Positions 16,268 to 25,295 of a DNA stretch of 64,000 nucleotides are shown piece by piece; the stretch's first letter is position 1; each line of letters opens with the position of its first letter. The notes under the pieces were generated by a model. That model saw only the letters and a list, made by a program, of their open reading frames with translations, made no database searches and was not told the origin of the DNA. The position numbers were made by a program, and so were the translations under genes. This DNA comes from Nocardia abscessus. Its GTDB lineage: Bacteria; Actinomycetota; Actinomycetes; Mycobacteriales; Mycobacteriaceae. The stretch covers positions 248,001 through 312,000 of the forward strand of contig NZ_JADLQO010000004.1 in the NCBI RefSeq assembly GCF_015477775.1. The letters are read 5' to 3'.

Positions 16268-18793
16268 TCATTTCCCCTGCGTGGCGACCGGAACTTCCGG
16301 CAGTCCGAGCAGCACGGGAACCTTCCGCTCCCCGGATTCATCGAAGGAAATCGTCGGATCGGCTTCCTCCGGGGCGTTGACGAACGACACGAAGCGAGAC
16401 AGCTTCTCTTCGTCGTCCAGCACCGCGGCCCATTCGTCGCGGTAGCCGGCGACATGCTGAGCCATCGCCGCCTCCAGATCCTCGGCGATACCGAGGCTGT
16501 CCTCGCAGATCACCTGCTTGAGGTAATCCATGCCGCCTTCGAGCGCCTCCTGCCACGGCGCGGTGCGCTGCAAACGGTCAGCGGTGCGGATGTAGAACAT
16601 CAGATACCGGTCGATGTACTTGATCAGCGTCTCGTCGTCGAGTTCACCGGCCAGCAGTACCGCGTGCTTCGGGGTGAGACCGCCGTTGCCGCCGACGTAG
16701 AGGTTCCAGCCGTTCTCGGTGGCGATCACGCCGACGTCCTTGCCGCGCGCCTCGGCGCATTCGCGGGCGCAGCCGGAGACCGCCAGCTTCAGCTTGTGCG
16801 GCGAACGCAGGCCGCGGTAGCGCTTCTCCAGGAGCACGGCCATGCCGACCGAGTCCTGCTGCCCGTAGCGGCACCAGGTCGAGCCGACGCAGCTCTTCAC
16901 GGTGCGCAGCGACTTGCCGTACGCGTGGCCGGATTCCATGCCCGCGTCGACCAGCCGCTTCCAGATCAGCGGCAACTGCTCGACGCGCGCGCCGAACAGG
17001 TCGATGCGCTGGCCGCCGGTGACCTTCACGTACAGGCCGAATTCCTTGGCCACCTCACCGATGGTGATCAACTGCTCGGCGGTGACCTCGCCGCCGGGCA
17101 TCCGCGGCACCACCGAGTAGGTGCCGTTCTTCTGCAGGTTGGCCAGGAAGTGGTCGTTGGTGTCCTGCAGCGCCGCCTGCTCGCCGTCGAGGATGTGCTC
17201 GCTCGAGGTGGAGGCCAGGATGGAGGCCACGGTGGGCTTGCAGATGTCGCAGCCCGCGCCCTTGCCGTACTTGCTGATCAGGCCGGAGAAGGTGCGGATA
17301 CCGGTGACCTGCACGATCTGGAACAGCTCGGCGCGCGACTGCTCGAAGTGCTCGCACAGCGCCTTGGACATCTCCACGCCGGACTGCTCGAGCAGCTTCT
17401 TCAGCATGGGAACGCAGCCGCCGCAGGAGGTACCCGCGCTGGTGCAGCTCTTGATCGCCGGGACATCGCAGGCGCCGTCGGCGATCGCCCCGCAGATCGC
17501 GCCCTTGGACACGTTGTTGCACGAGCAGATCTGGGCGTCGTCGGGCAGCGAGTCGGCGCCCAGCTCGGCGCCCGCGGGCGAGATCAGCGCGGCCGGTTCA
17601 GCGGGCAGCGGACGGCCGACCAGCGGGCGCAGCGCCGAGTAGGCGGTGGCGTCGCCGACCAGGATGCCACCGAGCAGGATCTTCGCGTCGTCGGAGACGA
17701 CGAGCTTGGCGTAGGTGCCCTTGGCCGCGTCGTGCAGCACGACCGAGAGCGCGCCCTCGGTGACGCCGTGCGCGTCGCCGAAGCTGGCCACGTCGACGCC
17801 CAGCAGCTTGAGCTTGGTCGACATGTCCGCGCCCGGGAACTCGCCCGCGCCGCCCAGGAGGCGGTCCGCGACGATCTCGGCGGTGCTGTAGCCCGGCGCG
17901 ACCAGGCCGTAGCACACGCCCTCGACGGCGGCGCATTCGCCGATGGCCCAGATGTTCGGGTCGGAGGTCTGCAGGCCGAGATCGGTGATGATGCCGCCGC
18001 GCGGGCCGACCTCGAGTCCCGCGTCGCGGGCGATCTGGTCGCGCGGGCGGACACCGGCGGAGAACACCACCAGCCCGGCTTCGATCACCGTCTCGTCGGA
18101 CAGGGTGACCTTCAGTCCGTTGTCGGCCGCCTCGATCGAGGAGGTGCCCACACCGGTGTGCACCTCCAGGCCGAGGTCGGTGACCAGGCGCTCCAGGATG
18201 GCGCCGCCGCCCTCGTCGACCTGGGCGGGCATCAGCCGGGTGTTGTACTCGACCACGTGCGGAGTGAGTCCGAGCAGGCGCAGCGCGTTCGCGGCCTCCA
18301 GGCCGAGCAGGCCGCCGCCGACCACCACGCCTACCGCGCCGGGTCCGGCGGCTTCGGCGGCCGCGCGGATGCCGTCGAGATCCTCGAGGGTGCGGTAGAC
18401 GAAGCACTCGGGCATGTCGTGGCCGGGCACCGGCGGCACGAACGGGTAGGAGCCGGTGGCCAGCACGAGCGCGTCGTAGGCGAGGATGTCGCCTGCCGAC
18501 GTGGTCACCTTGCGCGCGGCCTTGTCGATCGACTCGGCGCGCTGGCCCAGCCGCAGCTCGACCAGATCGTCACCGGCGTACTCGTTGCCGGGCAGCGCGA
18601 GCGCGCTCGGGTCCCAGCTGCCGACGTAGGACGAGAGGCCGACGCGGTCGTAGGCGGGCAGCTGCTCCTCGCTGAGCACGATCACCTGCCAGCGGCCTTC
18701 GGTGTCGCGCGAGCGCAGCGCCTCGACGAACCGGTGCCCGACCATGCCATGGCCGACGACCACCGCGGTCTTGCGAGCGACTGTGGGGTTCAT
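16268..18793 (-). CDS. nirB: Nitrite reductase (NADH) large subunit NirB
   Basis: 841 residues, normal length. It reduces nitrite to ammonium in the cytoplasm. In order: FAD/NAD(P)H oxidoreductase domains (VVVGHGMVGHRFVEALRSRD; VGVVVGGGLLGLEAANAL), a BFD-type [2Fe-2S] segment with CSCNNVSKG and TSCGGCVPMLKKL, then the sulfite/nitrite reductase ferredoxin-like and siroheme/[4Fe-4S] domains with CVGSTWCRYGQQDS and SGCARECAEARGKDVG. All cluster cysteines appear present. AGGAGG sits eight bases before the ATG. It starts 28 bp after narK. Cofactor supply (SirB) and regulation (NnaR) are encoded in the same operon. Confidence 0.93.
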   Translation of the reverse strand: MNPTVARKTAVVVGHGMVGHRFVEALRSRDTEGRWQVIVLSEEQLPAYDRVGLSSYVGSWDPSALALPGNEYAGDDLVELRLGQRAESIDKAARKVTTSAGDILAYDALVLATGSYPFVPPVPGHDMPECFVYRTLEDLDGIRAAAEAAGPGAVGVVVGGGLLGLEAANALRLLGLTPHVVEYNTRLMPAQVDEGGGAILERLVTDLGLEVHTGVGTSSIEAADNGLKVTLSDETVIEAGLVVFSAGVRPRDQIARDAGLEVGPRGGIITDLGLQTSDPNIWAIGECAAVEGVCYGLVAPGYSTAEIVADRLLGGAGEFPGADMSTKLKLLGVDVASFGDAHGVTEGALSVVLHDAAKGTYAKLVVSDDAKILLGGILVGDATAYSALRPLVGRPLPAEPAALISPAGAELGADSLPDDAQICSCNNVSKGAICGAIADGACDVPAIKSCTSAGTSCGGCVPMLKKLLEQSGVEMSKALCEHFEQSRAELFQIVQVTGIRTFSGLISKYGKGAGCDICKPTVASILASTSSEHILDGEQAALQDTNDHFLANLQKNGTYSVVPRMPGGEVTAEQLITIGEVAKEFGLYVKVTGGQRIDLFGARVEQLPLIWKRLVDAGMESGHAYGKSLRTVKSCVGSTWCRYGQQDSVGMAVLLEKRYRGLRSPHKLKLAVSGCARECAEARGKDVGVIATENGWNLYVGGNGGLTPKHAVLLAGELDDETLIKYIDRYLMFYIRTADRLQRTAPWQEALEGGMDYLKQVICEDSLGIAEDLEAAMAQHVAGYRDEWAAVLDDEEKLSRFVSFVNAPEEADPTISFDESGERKVPVLLGLPEVPVATQGK

Positions 18794-18821
18794 CTGTTGG
18801 TCCTCCTGGACTGATCGGGGG

Positions 18822-20339
18822 TCAGGCGCGGGCCGACGAGCCGGCGGACTGGGACGGAGCGCTCCCGTTCACGGAGCGGCCTGATTCGGCTTCGAGCACC
18901 AGCGTCTCGGCTTCGGCCACGACATCGGATTCGGTGAGCCGCGCGCTGGGACGGCGCAGGAAGACCGTCCAGACCACCAGGGCGCAGACCACGTAGAAGG
19001 CCATGAACACCCAGAACGCGGTGGTCGCCGAGTTGGTCGAGGCGTAGGAGGAGCGCAGCACCAGGTTGATGCCCACGCCGCCGAGCGCGCCGATGGCGCC
19101 GACGAAACCGATCAGCGCGCCGGAGGTGTTCTGCGACCAGGCGGACCGCTGCGCCGCGGTGGCGTCCATGCTCCTGGACTTGGCCTCGAACACCGACGGG
19201 ATGATCTTGGTGACCGATCCGTTGCCGATGCCGGAGAGCACGAACAGGGCGATGAAGCCCACGACGAGGGCGGTCATCACCGCACCGCTCGCCACGCCGT
19301 TGTTGCTGTCCGCCATCGTGCTGGCCACGGTGACCAGCACGGCCGCCGCCATCATCGCGCCGAAGACGTAGAGGGTGACCCGGCTACCGCCGATGCGGTC
19401 GGCCCACTTGCCGCCGTAGGGGCGGGCCAGCGAGCCCAGCAGCGGGCCGAGGAACGCGATCTGCGCGGCGTGCAGCGCGGCCTGCGCGGCGGTGTCGCCG
19501 CCCGCCCGGAAGCTGATCTGCAGGATCTGGCCGAAGGCGAAGCTGTAGCCGATGAACGAGCCGAACGTGCCGATGTAGAGGAACGCGATCGCCCAGGACT
19601 GCGGCACCTTCAGCGCCGTGATCATGTAGGACAGATCGGCCTTCTGATTGGGCAGGTTGTCCATGAACAGCGCGGCGCCCACTCCGGCGACCGCGATCAG
19701 CACCAGGTAGACCGCGCAGATCAGCGAGGCGTACCCGTTGCCGAGGGTCGCGATGACCAGCAGGCCGAGCAACTGGATCACCGGAACGCCGATGTTGCCG
19801 CCACCCGCGTTCAGGCCCAGCGCCCAGCCCTTGAGCCGCTGCGGATAGAAGGCGTTGATGTTGGTCATCGAGGAGGCGAAGTTGCCGCCACCGAATCCGG
19901 CGAACGCCGCGACCACGAGGAACGTGGTGTACGAGGTGCCGGGCTGGTTGATGAAGTACAGCGTGAGCAGCGTCGGGATCAGCAGCATGACCGCGCTGAA
20001 GACCGTCCAGTTGCGCCCGCCGAACCGCGCGGTCGCGACGGTGTACGGGATGCGCAGGAACGCGCCGATCAGCGTCGGCATCGCGACCAGGAAGAACTTG
20101 CCCGCCGGGTCGATGCCGAACTTGTCGGTCGGCATGAACAGCACCATCACCGACCAGATCGACCAGACGGAGAAGCCGACGTGCTCGGCGAAGACCGACC
20201 AGATCAGGTTGCGCCGGGCGATGTCCTTGCCGCCCGCTTCCCAAGCGGCGACATCCTCCGCATCCCAGTGCTCGATGTGCGGCCTGCGGATCTTCGTCTG
20301 TCCCAGCGCTCCCAAACGGTTACGCGTCAGCGTGCTCAA
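18822..20339 (-). CDS. narK: Nitrate/nitrite transporter NarK, operon copy
   Basis: 505 residues, MFS of the NNP family. Nitrate-signature segments are AFAGFGGGNFASSMTNINAFYP and a second one, VLSGIGNGSVTKIIPSVF, with about 12 membrane segments. It moves nitrate and/or nitrite across the membrane. The open frame extends to 20414, but TTG at 20339 has GGGAGG five bases ahead and gives the family start STLTRNRLGALGQTKIRRPHIEHWD. First gene of narK-nirB-nirD-nnaR-sirB. The C-terminal 40 residues are a charged cytoplasmic tail. Confidence 0.9.
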   Translation of the reverse strand: MSTLTRNRLGALGQTKIRRPHIEHWDAEDVAAWEAGGKDIARRNLIWSVFAEHVGFSVWSIWSVMVLFMPTDKFGIDPAGKFFLVAMPTLIGAFLRIPYTVATARFGGRNWTVFSAVMLLIPTLLTLYFINQPGTSYTTFLVVAAFAGFGGGNFASSMTNINAFYPQRLKGWALGLNAGGGNIGVPVIQLLGLLVIATLGNGYASLICAVYLVLIAVAGVGAALFMDNLPNQKADLSYMITALKVPQSWAIAFLYIGTFGSFIGYSFAFGQILQISFRAGGDTAAQAALHAAQIAFLGPLLGSLARPYGGKWADRIGGSRVTLYVFGAMMAAAVLVTVASTMADSNNGVASGAVMTALVVGFIALFVLSGIGNGSVTKIIPSVFEAKSRSMDATAAQRSAWSQNTSGALIGFVGAIGALGGVGINLVLRSSYASTNSATTAFWVFMAFYVVCALVVWTVFLRRPSARLTESDVVAEAETLVLEAESGRSVNGSAPSQSAGSSARA

Positions 20340-20640
20340 CGGGGCCTCCCAAAGTCGGTTGGCCCCACGGTAGGAAATGGGTATTGCCGAAATGCTGCGC
20401 GAAATGACCGTCAAATCAACGGTTGCTCACGATTACCGGCGAACCGGGGTGAGTTCCGAGCGAATGTTTCAGGCATGTGACACAAGAGTTTCCGTGCGTC
20501 ACGAATAGGCCGAAATGGAATTCGGCGACCAGTGAGGTGTGACCCGCGCTACGTTTCACAAATCAGATGGGCACATCCTGACTCCGTTCGCACAGCGGCG
20601 CAACCGGAACTGTGAGATTTCCGGCCGACGGCCGCGCGAC
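20340..20640. other. Control region of the narK-nirBD operon
   Basis: About 300 bp between the narK start and the end of the upstream MFS gene, with no coding frame of note. It is less GC-rich than its surroundings and holds the GlnR-type box described separately, as well as a second arrangement of GAAAC and GTCAC half-sites (20539-20557, minus strand) with nine rather than six bases between. Confidence 0.6.
20477..20492 (-). promoter_or_regulatory. Candidate GlnR box upstream of narK-nirBD
   Basis: Read on the minus strand this is GAAAC-TCTTGT-GTCAC, that is two GnnAC half-sites six bases apart (AC-n9-AC), the GlnR pattern of actinobacteria. It lies about 140 bp ahead of the narK start, on the strand of the operon. 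A binding site for the nitrogen regulator would fit the presence of nnaR. Confidence 0.55.
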
Positions 20641-21897
20641 TCAGCTCCAGGTGTCTTCGAGCACGCGCGGCTTGCACGCCTGCCAAGCGCCCGCCAGCAG
20701 CACCAGCACCGCCACGCCGAGCATCGCGAACGGAACGAGCCAGCCGCCCGTCGCCGTGTGCAGCACACCGAACAGCAACGGACCCACACACGCCACCGCG
20801 TATCCGACGCCCTGGGTGAAGCCGGACAGCGCGGCCGACCCGGCAGGCGTGCGGGTGCGCAAGTTGATCAAGGTCAACGCCATCGGGAAGGTGCTCGGAC
20901 CGAGACCGAGCACGACGACCCACAGGATCGGGGCGGCCATCGGAGCGATGAGCAGACCGGCGAACGCGACGAAGAACAGCACCGCGCAGGCCACCACCAC
21001 CGGAAACGGGTTGCGGAACCGGGCGACCACAGTGGGCGCGGTGAGCGCGGCGACGAGGCCGACCACGGCGAACAGACCGACCATGGCGCCGCCATAACCC
21101 GCGCTCGCGCCCGCCTCGCTCAAGATCTTCGGCAACCAGGTGAACATCGCGTAGGTGGTGAGCGAGGTCATGCCGAACATGCCCGCCATGCCCCAGGCGA
21201 TCGGCGAGCGCCACACGCGGCCTGCCTCGGGCGCCTGCTCCGGCACCGCCGTCCGGTCCGCGCCGTCATGCCCGCGCCTGCCGCGCAGCACCACCAGCCA
21301 CGGCACCGCCGCGGCGAAGCCCAGCAGCCCCCACACCCCGAGCGAGACGCGCCAGCCGTGCGCCTGCGCCAGCGGGACCGCGGCGAACGCGGGCACGACC
21401 GTGCCGAGTTGCACCATCACGATGTACAGCGAGCTGATCACGGCGAGGCGATCCGGGAAGTACCGCTTCACCAGCGGCGGGATCACCACGTTGCCGATGC
21501 CCATGCCCGCGAGTGCGAGCGCGGAGAAGGCCAGCAGTTCGGCAGTGCCCGACATCAGCACCCGGATGAGCATGCCGCTGCCCGCCATCAGCATGGCGAT
21601 CAGCGCGGTGCGCTCCAGCCCGAGCCGGACCGCCAACACCGGCGTGAGCAGCCCGGACAGCGCGAACATGGCCGTGGGGATCATCCCGAAGACGCCGACA
21701 ACCGCTGCGCCGTAGCCGATTTCGGCACCGATCTGCTCGGCCAGCGGGCTGAACGCGGTGACCGCGACGCGCAGGGTGAGCGCCGACATCACGATGGCGG
21801 TGAGAACCAGCAGGCGGCCCTCGGTCAGCGCACGTCGACGGCGCTCGACCAGGACGGATTCCGGGCCAGCCGCGATTTCCGGGAGGGTGACAGTCAC
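20641..21897 (-). CDS. MFS transporter, CynX/NimT-like
   Basis: 418 residues, about 12 membrane segments. Similar in layout to CynX/NimT cyanate and 2-nitroimidazole exporters: LRVAVTAFSPLAEQIGAEIGYGAAVVGVFGMIPTAMFAL, LALAGMGIGNVVIPPLVKRYFP and GPSTFPMALTLINLRTRTPAGSAALSGFTQGVGYA. The substrate is unknown. The frame is open to 21933, but the GTG at 21897 gives MTVTLPEIAAG and leaves space for divergent promoters with the FadR-type gene. The regulator next door probably controls this transporter. Confidence 0.78.
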   Translation of the reverse strand: MTVTLPEIAAGPESVLVERRRRALTEGRLLVLTAIVMSALTLRVAVTAFSPLAEQIGAEIGYGAAVVGVFGMIPTAMFALSGLLTPVLAVRLGLERTALIAMLMAGSGMLIRVLMSGTAELLAFSALALAGMGIGNVVIPPLVKRYFPDRLAVISSLYIVMVQLGTVVPAFAAVPLAQAHGWRVSLGVWGLLGFAAAVPWLVVLRGRRGHDGADRTAVPEQAPEAGRVWRSPIAWGMAGMFGMTSLTTYAMFTWLPKILSEAGASAGYGGAMVGLFAVVGLVAALTAPTVVARFRNPFPVVVACAVLFFVAFAGLLIAPMAAPILWVVVLGLGPSTFPMALTLINLRTRTPAGSAALSGFTQGVGYAVACVGPLLFGVLHTATGGWLVPFAMLGVAVLVLLAGAWQACKPRVLEDTWS

Positions 21898-21962
21898 CGA
21901 GAAATCATAGGATGACCGGATGATGACCGGCAACGATTTGTGATGGGCGGTACTCTGTCGGG

Positions 21963-22634
21963 GTGCAACCCGTCCGGCGCACCAGCCTCATCGCCCAGGT
22001 AACCGAGCAGCTGCGTGCCGAAATCCGTTCCGGCCGTTGGTCTATCGGCTCCCGTATCCCGACCGAGCCGGAGCTCACCGAACTCACCGGCACCGGCCGC
22101 AATACGGTGCGCGAGGCCGTCCAAGCGCTCGTGCACGCCGGCATGCTGGAACGACGCCAAGGTTCCGGAACCTATGTCATCGCGGCGTCCGACCTCGGCG
22201 GAACCCTGGGCAAATACTTCGCCGACGCCGAGGAACGCGACGTCCTGGAGCTGCGTCTGGCGCTGGACGGCACCGCCGCCGCACTGGCCGCCCGCCGCCG
22301 CGACGACACCGACATCGCGAATCTGCTGCGCCTGCTGGCCGAACGCGACGAGAAATGGGATGAGGACCCGGTCGCCGCGATCGAGGCGGACGTCCAGTTG
22401 CATCGCGCGATCGTCGTCGCGAGCCACAACGCGGTGTACCTCGAGTTCTACGACTCGCTGCTGCCCATCATCGAACAGGTCATCCGCGCGCGGACGTCGA
22501 AGTCCGACGACTCCTACACCGAGGAGCACGCGGCCTTGGTGCACGCGGTGATCGACGGCGATCCCGAACGGGCCGCCTCGGCCACCCGCTGCTTCCTCAA
22601 CTCCCTCATCGCGGAATATCCGGACGCGCGATGA
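21963..22634 (+). CDS. FadR-type GntR regulator with FCD domain
   Basis: 223 residues. The winged helix is at about 5-70: SLIAQVTEQLRAEIRSGRWSIGSRIPTEPELTELTGTGRNTVREAVQALVHAGMLERRQGSGTYV. The FCD ligand domain (about 90-215) keeps the metal/acid ligands: ADVQLHRAIVVASHN and EEHAALVHAVIDGDPE. The GTG at 21963 is 65 bp from the divergent MFS start, so one operator could serve both. The effector is not recognisable; FCD proteins usually bind small carboxylates. Confidence 0.82.
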   Translation: MQPVRRTSLIAQVTEQLRAEIRSGRWSIGSRIPTEPELTELTGTGRNTVREAVQALVHAGMLERRQGSGTYVIAASDLGGTLGKYFADAEERDVLELRLALDGTAAALAARRRDDTDIANLLRLLAERDEKWDEDPVAAIEADVQLHRAIVVASHNAVYLEFYDSLLPIIEQVIRARTSKSDDSYTEEHAALVHAVIDGDPERAASATRCFLNSLIAEYPDAR

Positions 22635-22644
22635 ACGACGCCAG

Positions 22645-22660
22645 GTAACCAAGCGGTCAC
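22645..22660 (+). promoter_or_regulatory. Candidate GlnR box upstream of second narK
   Basis: GTAAC-CAAGCG-GTCAC is an exact GTnAC-n6-GTnAC GlnR pattern. It lies 168 bp before the start of the second narK and just after the FadR-type gene. It is the better of the two GlnR candidates in the window. Confidence 0.65.
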
Positions 22661-22828
22661 CATGCGACGCTGCGCGGTGTGAGTCGGAATTGCCGGGAAC
22701 GTCACCGAAGGGCACGGGGACGCAACAAGCGGCTCATACCTTTGTCTCGACCGTAGCTAGGCACTCGACAGCCGCCGGCGGCACTGCGCCGCGATGAGGG
22801 CCGGTCGAGCCGAATCGAGAGGAAGCCG

Positions 22829-24310
22829 ATGACCGCCGTAGCAGCCACCGGCCAGCAGTCGCAGACAACGACTTTCGAATACCAGAAACGTGGACGCTGG
22901 CTCGACCACTGGGATCCGGACAACGCGAAGTTCTGGGCATCCGGTGGCGCGAAGACCGCGCGCAAGAATCTGATCTTCTCCGTGTTCGCCGAGAATCTCG
23001 GCTTCAGCGTCTGGGTCATCTGGGGCACCGTGGTGACCAGCATGGGCGCCGCGGGATTCGACTTCCTCGCGGGCCTCGGCAAGGGCAACCCCGTCGCGGT
23101 GAGCAACGCGTTGCTGCTCACCTCGACCCCCACCCTGGTCGGCGCCGCCCTGCGCATTCCGTACACCTTCGCCATCCCCCGGTTCGGTGGCCGCGCGTTC
23201 ACCGTGTTCAGCGCGGCGATGCTGCTGATTCCGACGCTGGGCCTGGCCTATTTCGTCAACCAGCCGGACACGCCGATGTGGGTGTTCCTGGTGCTGGCCG
23301 CGCTCGCGGGCGTCGGCGGCGGCAACTTCTCCTCCTCGATGGCCAACATCAACTTCTTCTTCCCCGAGGGCAAGAAGGGCGCGGCGCTGGGCATCAACGC
23401 GGCGGGCGGCAACCTGGGCGTCGCCCAGACCCAGTTGGTGCTGCCGTTGCTGATCACCCTCGGCACGCACATCATGGCGAAGGATCCGGGCGGCTACCGC
23501 TTCGGCATCACGCTGTCGGTCCTGGTCTGGGTGCCGTTCATCCTGATCGCCGCGTTCGGCGCGCTGCGCTACATGGACAGCATCAGCACCGCCAAGTCGG
23601 ACGGAAAGTCCTACCGGCGCGCACTGACCAACCGGCACACCTGGGTGATGGCCGTCCTCTACATCGGCACCTTCGGCTCGTTCATCGGCTTCTCCTTCGC
23701 CTTCCCGACGCTGATCAAGGCCAACTTCCCGGACCTGGCCAAGATCGGCTGGATCACCACGCTCGGTAACCTCGCGTTCCTCGGCGCCCTGGTCGGGTCG
23801 TTCAGCAGGCCGTTCGGCGGGTGGGTGTCGGACAAGGTCGGCGGCGCGAAGATCACCCTGTACGTGTTCGGCGGCATGGCGGTCGCGGTCGGGCTGATCA
23901 TGGCCGGGCTGGAGCTGAAGAGCTTCCCGCTGTACCTGGTCGCGTTCCTGCTGCTGTTCGTGCTCACCGGCATCGGCAACGGCTCCACCTACCGGATGAT
24001 CCCGACCATTTTCAGCGCGGAGTCCAAGAAGTACGCCGCCGAGCACGGCATCGATCCGGCCGAAGCCGCCGCCTCGGCCAAACGCCAAGCGGGCGCCGCG
24101 ATCGGCGTCATCGGCGCGGTCGGCGCCTCCGGCGGCTGGCTGTTGCAGCAGGCGCTGCGGTTGTCCAACACGCACCTGCACAGCATGGCTCCCGCGTTCT
24201 GGGCCTACGCCGCCACCTTCCTGGTGATGGCCGCAGTCACCTGGTGGTTCTATCTGCGGTCCTCGTTCGCCATCCAGCGCGTTCCCTCGCTGGCGTACGC
24301 GAACGTCTGA
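22829..24310 (+). CDS. narK2: Second NarK-type nitrate/nitrite transporter
   Basis: 493 residues, NNP-family MFS. Signatures: ALAGVGGGNFSSSMANINFFFPEGKKGAALGINAAGGNLGV and VLTGIGNGSTYRMIPTIFSAESKKYA, with about 12 membrane segments. It is clearly a paralogue of the operon copy (shared HWD opening, FSVFAEN(L/H)GFSVWVIW and RIPYT segments) but too different to be a recent duplication. It is monocistronic: a GlnR box upstream, a strong stem-loop downstream. The two transporters may split nitrate import and nitrite export or work at different concentrations. narK2 here denotes the second copy only. Confidence 0.88.
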   Translation: MTAVAATGQQSQTTTFEYQKRGRWLDHWDPDNAKFWASGGAKTARKNLIFSVFAENLGFSVWVIWGTVVTSMGAAGFDFLAGLGKGNPVAVSNALLLTSTPTLVGAALRIPYTFAIPRFGGRAFTVFSAAMLLIPTLGLAYFVNQPDTPMWVFLVLAALAGVGGGNFSSSMANINFFFPEGKKGAALGINAAGGNLGVAQTQLVLPLLITLGTHIMAKDPGGYRFGITLSVLVWVPFILIAAFGALRYMDSISTAKSDGKSYRRALTNRHTWVMAVLYIGTFGSFIGFSFAFPTLIKANFPDLAKIGWITTLGNLAFLGALVGSFSRPFGGWVSDKVGGAKITLYVFGGMAVAVGLIMAGLELKSFPLYLVAFLLLFVLTGIGNGSTYRMIPTIFSAESKKYAAEHGIDPAEAAASAKRQAGAAIGVIGAVGASGGWLLQQALRLSNTHLHSMAPAFWAYAATFLVMAAVTWWFYLRSSFAIQRVPSLAYANV

Positions 24311-24319
24311 CCGCCACAG

Positions 24320-24351
24320 CGTGTCCCGCGGTCCGGACCCCGCGGGACACG
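24320..24351 (+). terminator. Perfect stem-loop after second narK
   Basis: CGTGTCCCGCGG at 24320-24331 pairs exactly with CCGCGGGACACG at 24340-24351 across an eight-base loop, ten bases after the stop codon. There is no U-tract, as is common for actinobacterial terminators. Confidence 0.75.
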
Positions 24352-24510
24352 GGCGATGTCACCGCCGTTCCCCTCCGGCGGAGCCGCCCACCGCACAACC
24401 GAACGTCCGCCCTCACCCGGGTGAAAATCCGGCTCCGGCAACGGGTCCCGGCCTGCACCGGGACGACGGGCGGGCGTTCGGCCGCGTCCGGCGGGAGCAC
24501 CGAGCGGCGG

Positions 24511-25284
24511 TCAGTACGGTAGGTGGACGCCGTCGCGCACTTCGGTGACGGTCCGGGCCATCATCTGTTGCAAGGTAGCTGCGATGCGGTCGGCGGTAGT
24601 GGGTTTGATCGTCACCACGTCGGTGCCGAAGGTGACGTAACGGCCGTCGTTCTCCACGTCGTTGAGCTGAAAGTCCTTGCGGCCATGGATATGCCGATTG
24701 TCGACGCTTCCCATCGCGTAGACCCCGACGTGACCGATCAACGTCATCGCACGCGTGAAGAACCGCTCGAATTCCTCCCGCGGCGTCGGTCGCCAGGCGT
24801 CCCGGACCGGCGGCCGCGGCCGCTCCAACTCCTCCGCCGAAGCCTGCAATTGCTTACCCCGCCCAGGGACACAGGCGGGGAACACATCGACCACAGCCCG
24901 CGCCACCTCGCCGGCGGGCAGCAACGTCAACACCACATCGCCGCCGTGCTCCGGCTCCGGGCCCGGTTCCTGCACCGCGACAGCCCCGTGCTGATAGTGC
25001 ACCCCCGCGTGCGCCCGCAGCCTGCGATCCCGGCGGGCACCGGCGAAACCGGCTACTTCGACCCGCGCCTCCGGCGCCAGCAGCACTTCCACCGCACGCA
25101 GCAGATCGTCATCGATGCGCGGGCGCAACTCCTGAGCCGCCGCCTGCCGCAACCGCAAACTCTCCGATCGGAACTCGGTGGTGTACTGGTGCTGCAAGGG
25201 ATAGGGCAGCACGTCCCGGCCGGTGGACTCCCACAGGGTCCGGAATTCGAGCGCGGTGAACCGCCAGCTCTGCACTTCGCGCAT
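24511..25284 (-). CDS. EspG-family ESX secretion-associated protein
   Basis: 257 residues. EspG proteins are cytosolic chaperones that bind PE/PPE-type substrates of type VII secretion. Features are WRFTALEFRTLWESTGRDVLPYP at the start, the mid-region FAGARRDRRLRAHAGVHYQHGAVAVQEPG and VFPACVPGRGKQL, and the C-terminal WRPTPREEFERFFTRAMTLIGHVGVYAMG. The start is 11 bp after the stop of the PPE-like gene on the same strand, which fits a chaperone encoded after its client. No ESX core gene (EccA-E, MycP) is in the window. Confidence 0.72.
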   Translation of the reverse strand: MREVQSWRFTALEFRTLWESTGRDVLPYPLQHQYTTEFRSESLRLRQAAAQELRPRIDDDLLRAVEVLLAPEARVEVAGFAGARRDRRLRAHAGVHYQHGAVAVQEPGPEPEHGGDVVLTLLPAGEVARAVVDVFPACVPGRGKQLQASAEELERPRPPVRDAWRPTPREEFERFFTRAMTLIGHVGVYAMGSVDNRHIHGRKDFQLNDVENDGRYVTFGTDVVTIKPTTADRIAATLQQMMARTVTEVRDGVHLPY

Positions 25285-25295
25285 GCGCGAGATCC

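Noticed and set aside
16160..18814. 884-codon open frame antisense to nirB
   Set aside because: It is Ala/Gly/Arg/His-rich without family motifs and mirrors a clear nirB; long antisense frames are normal at this GC content.
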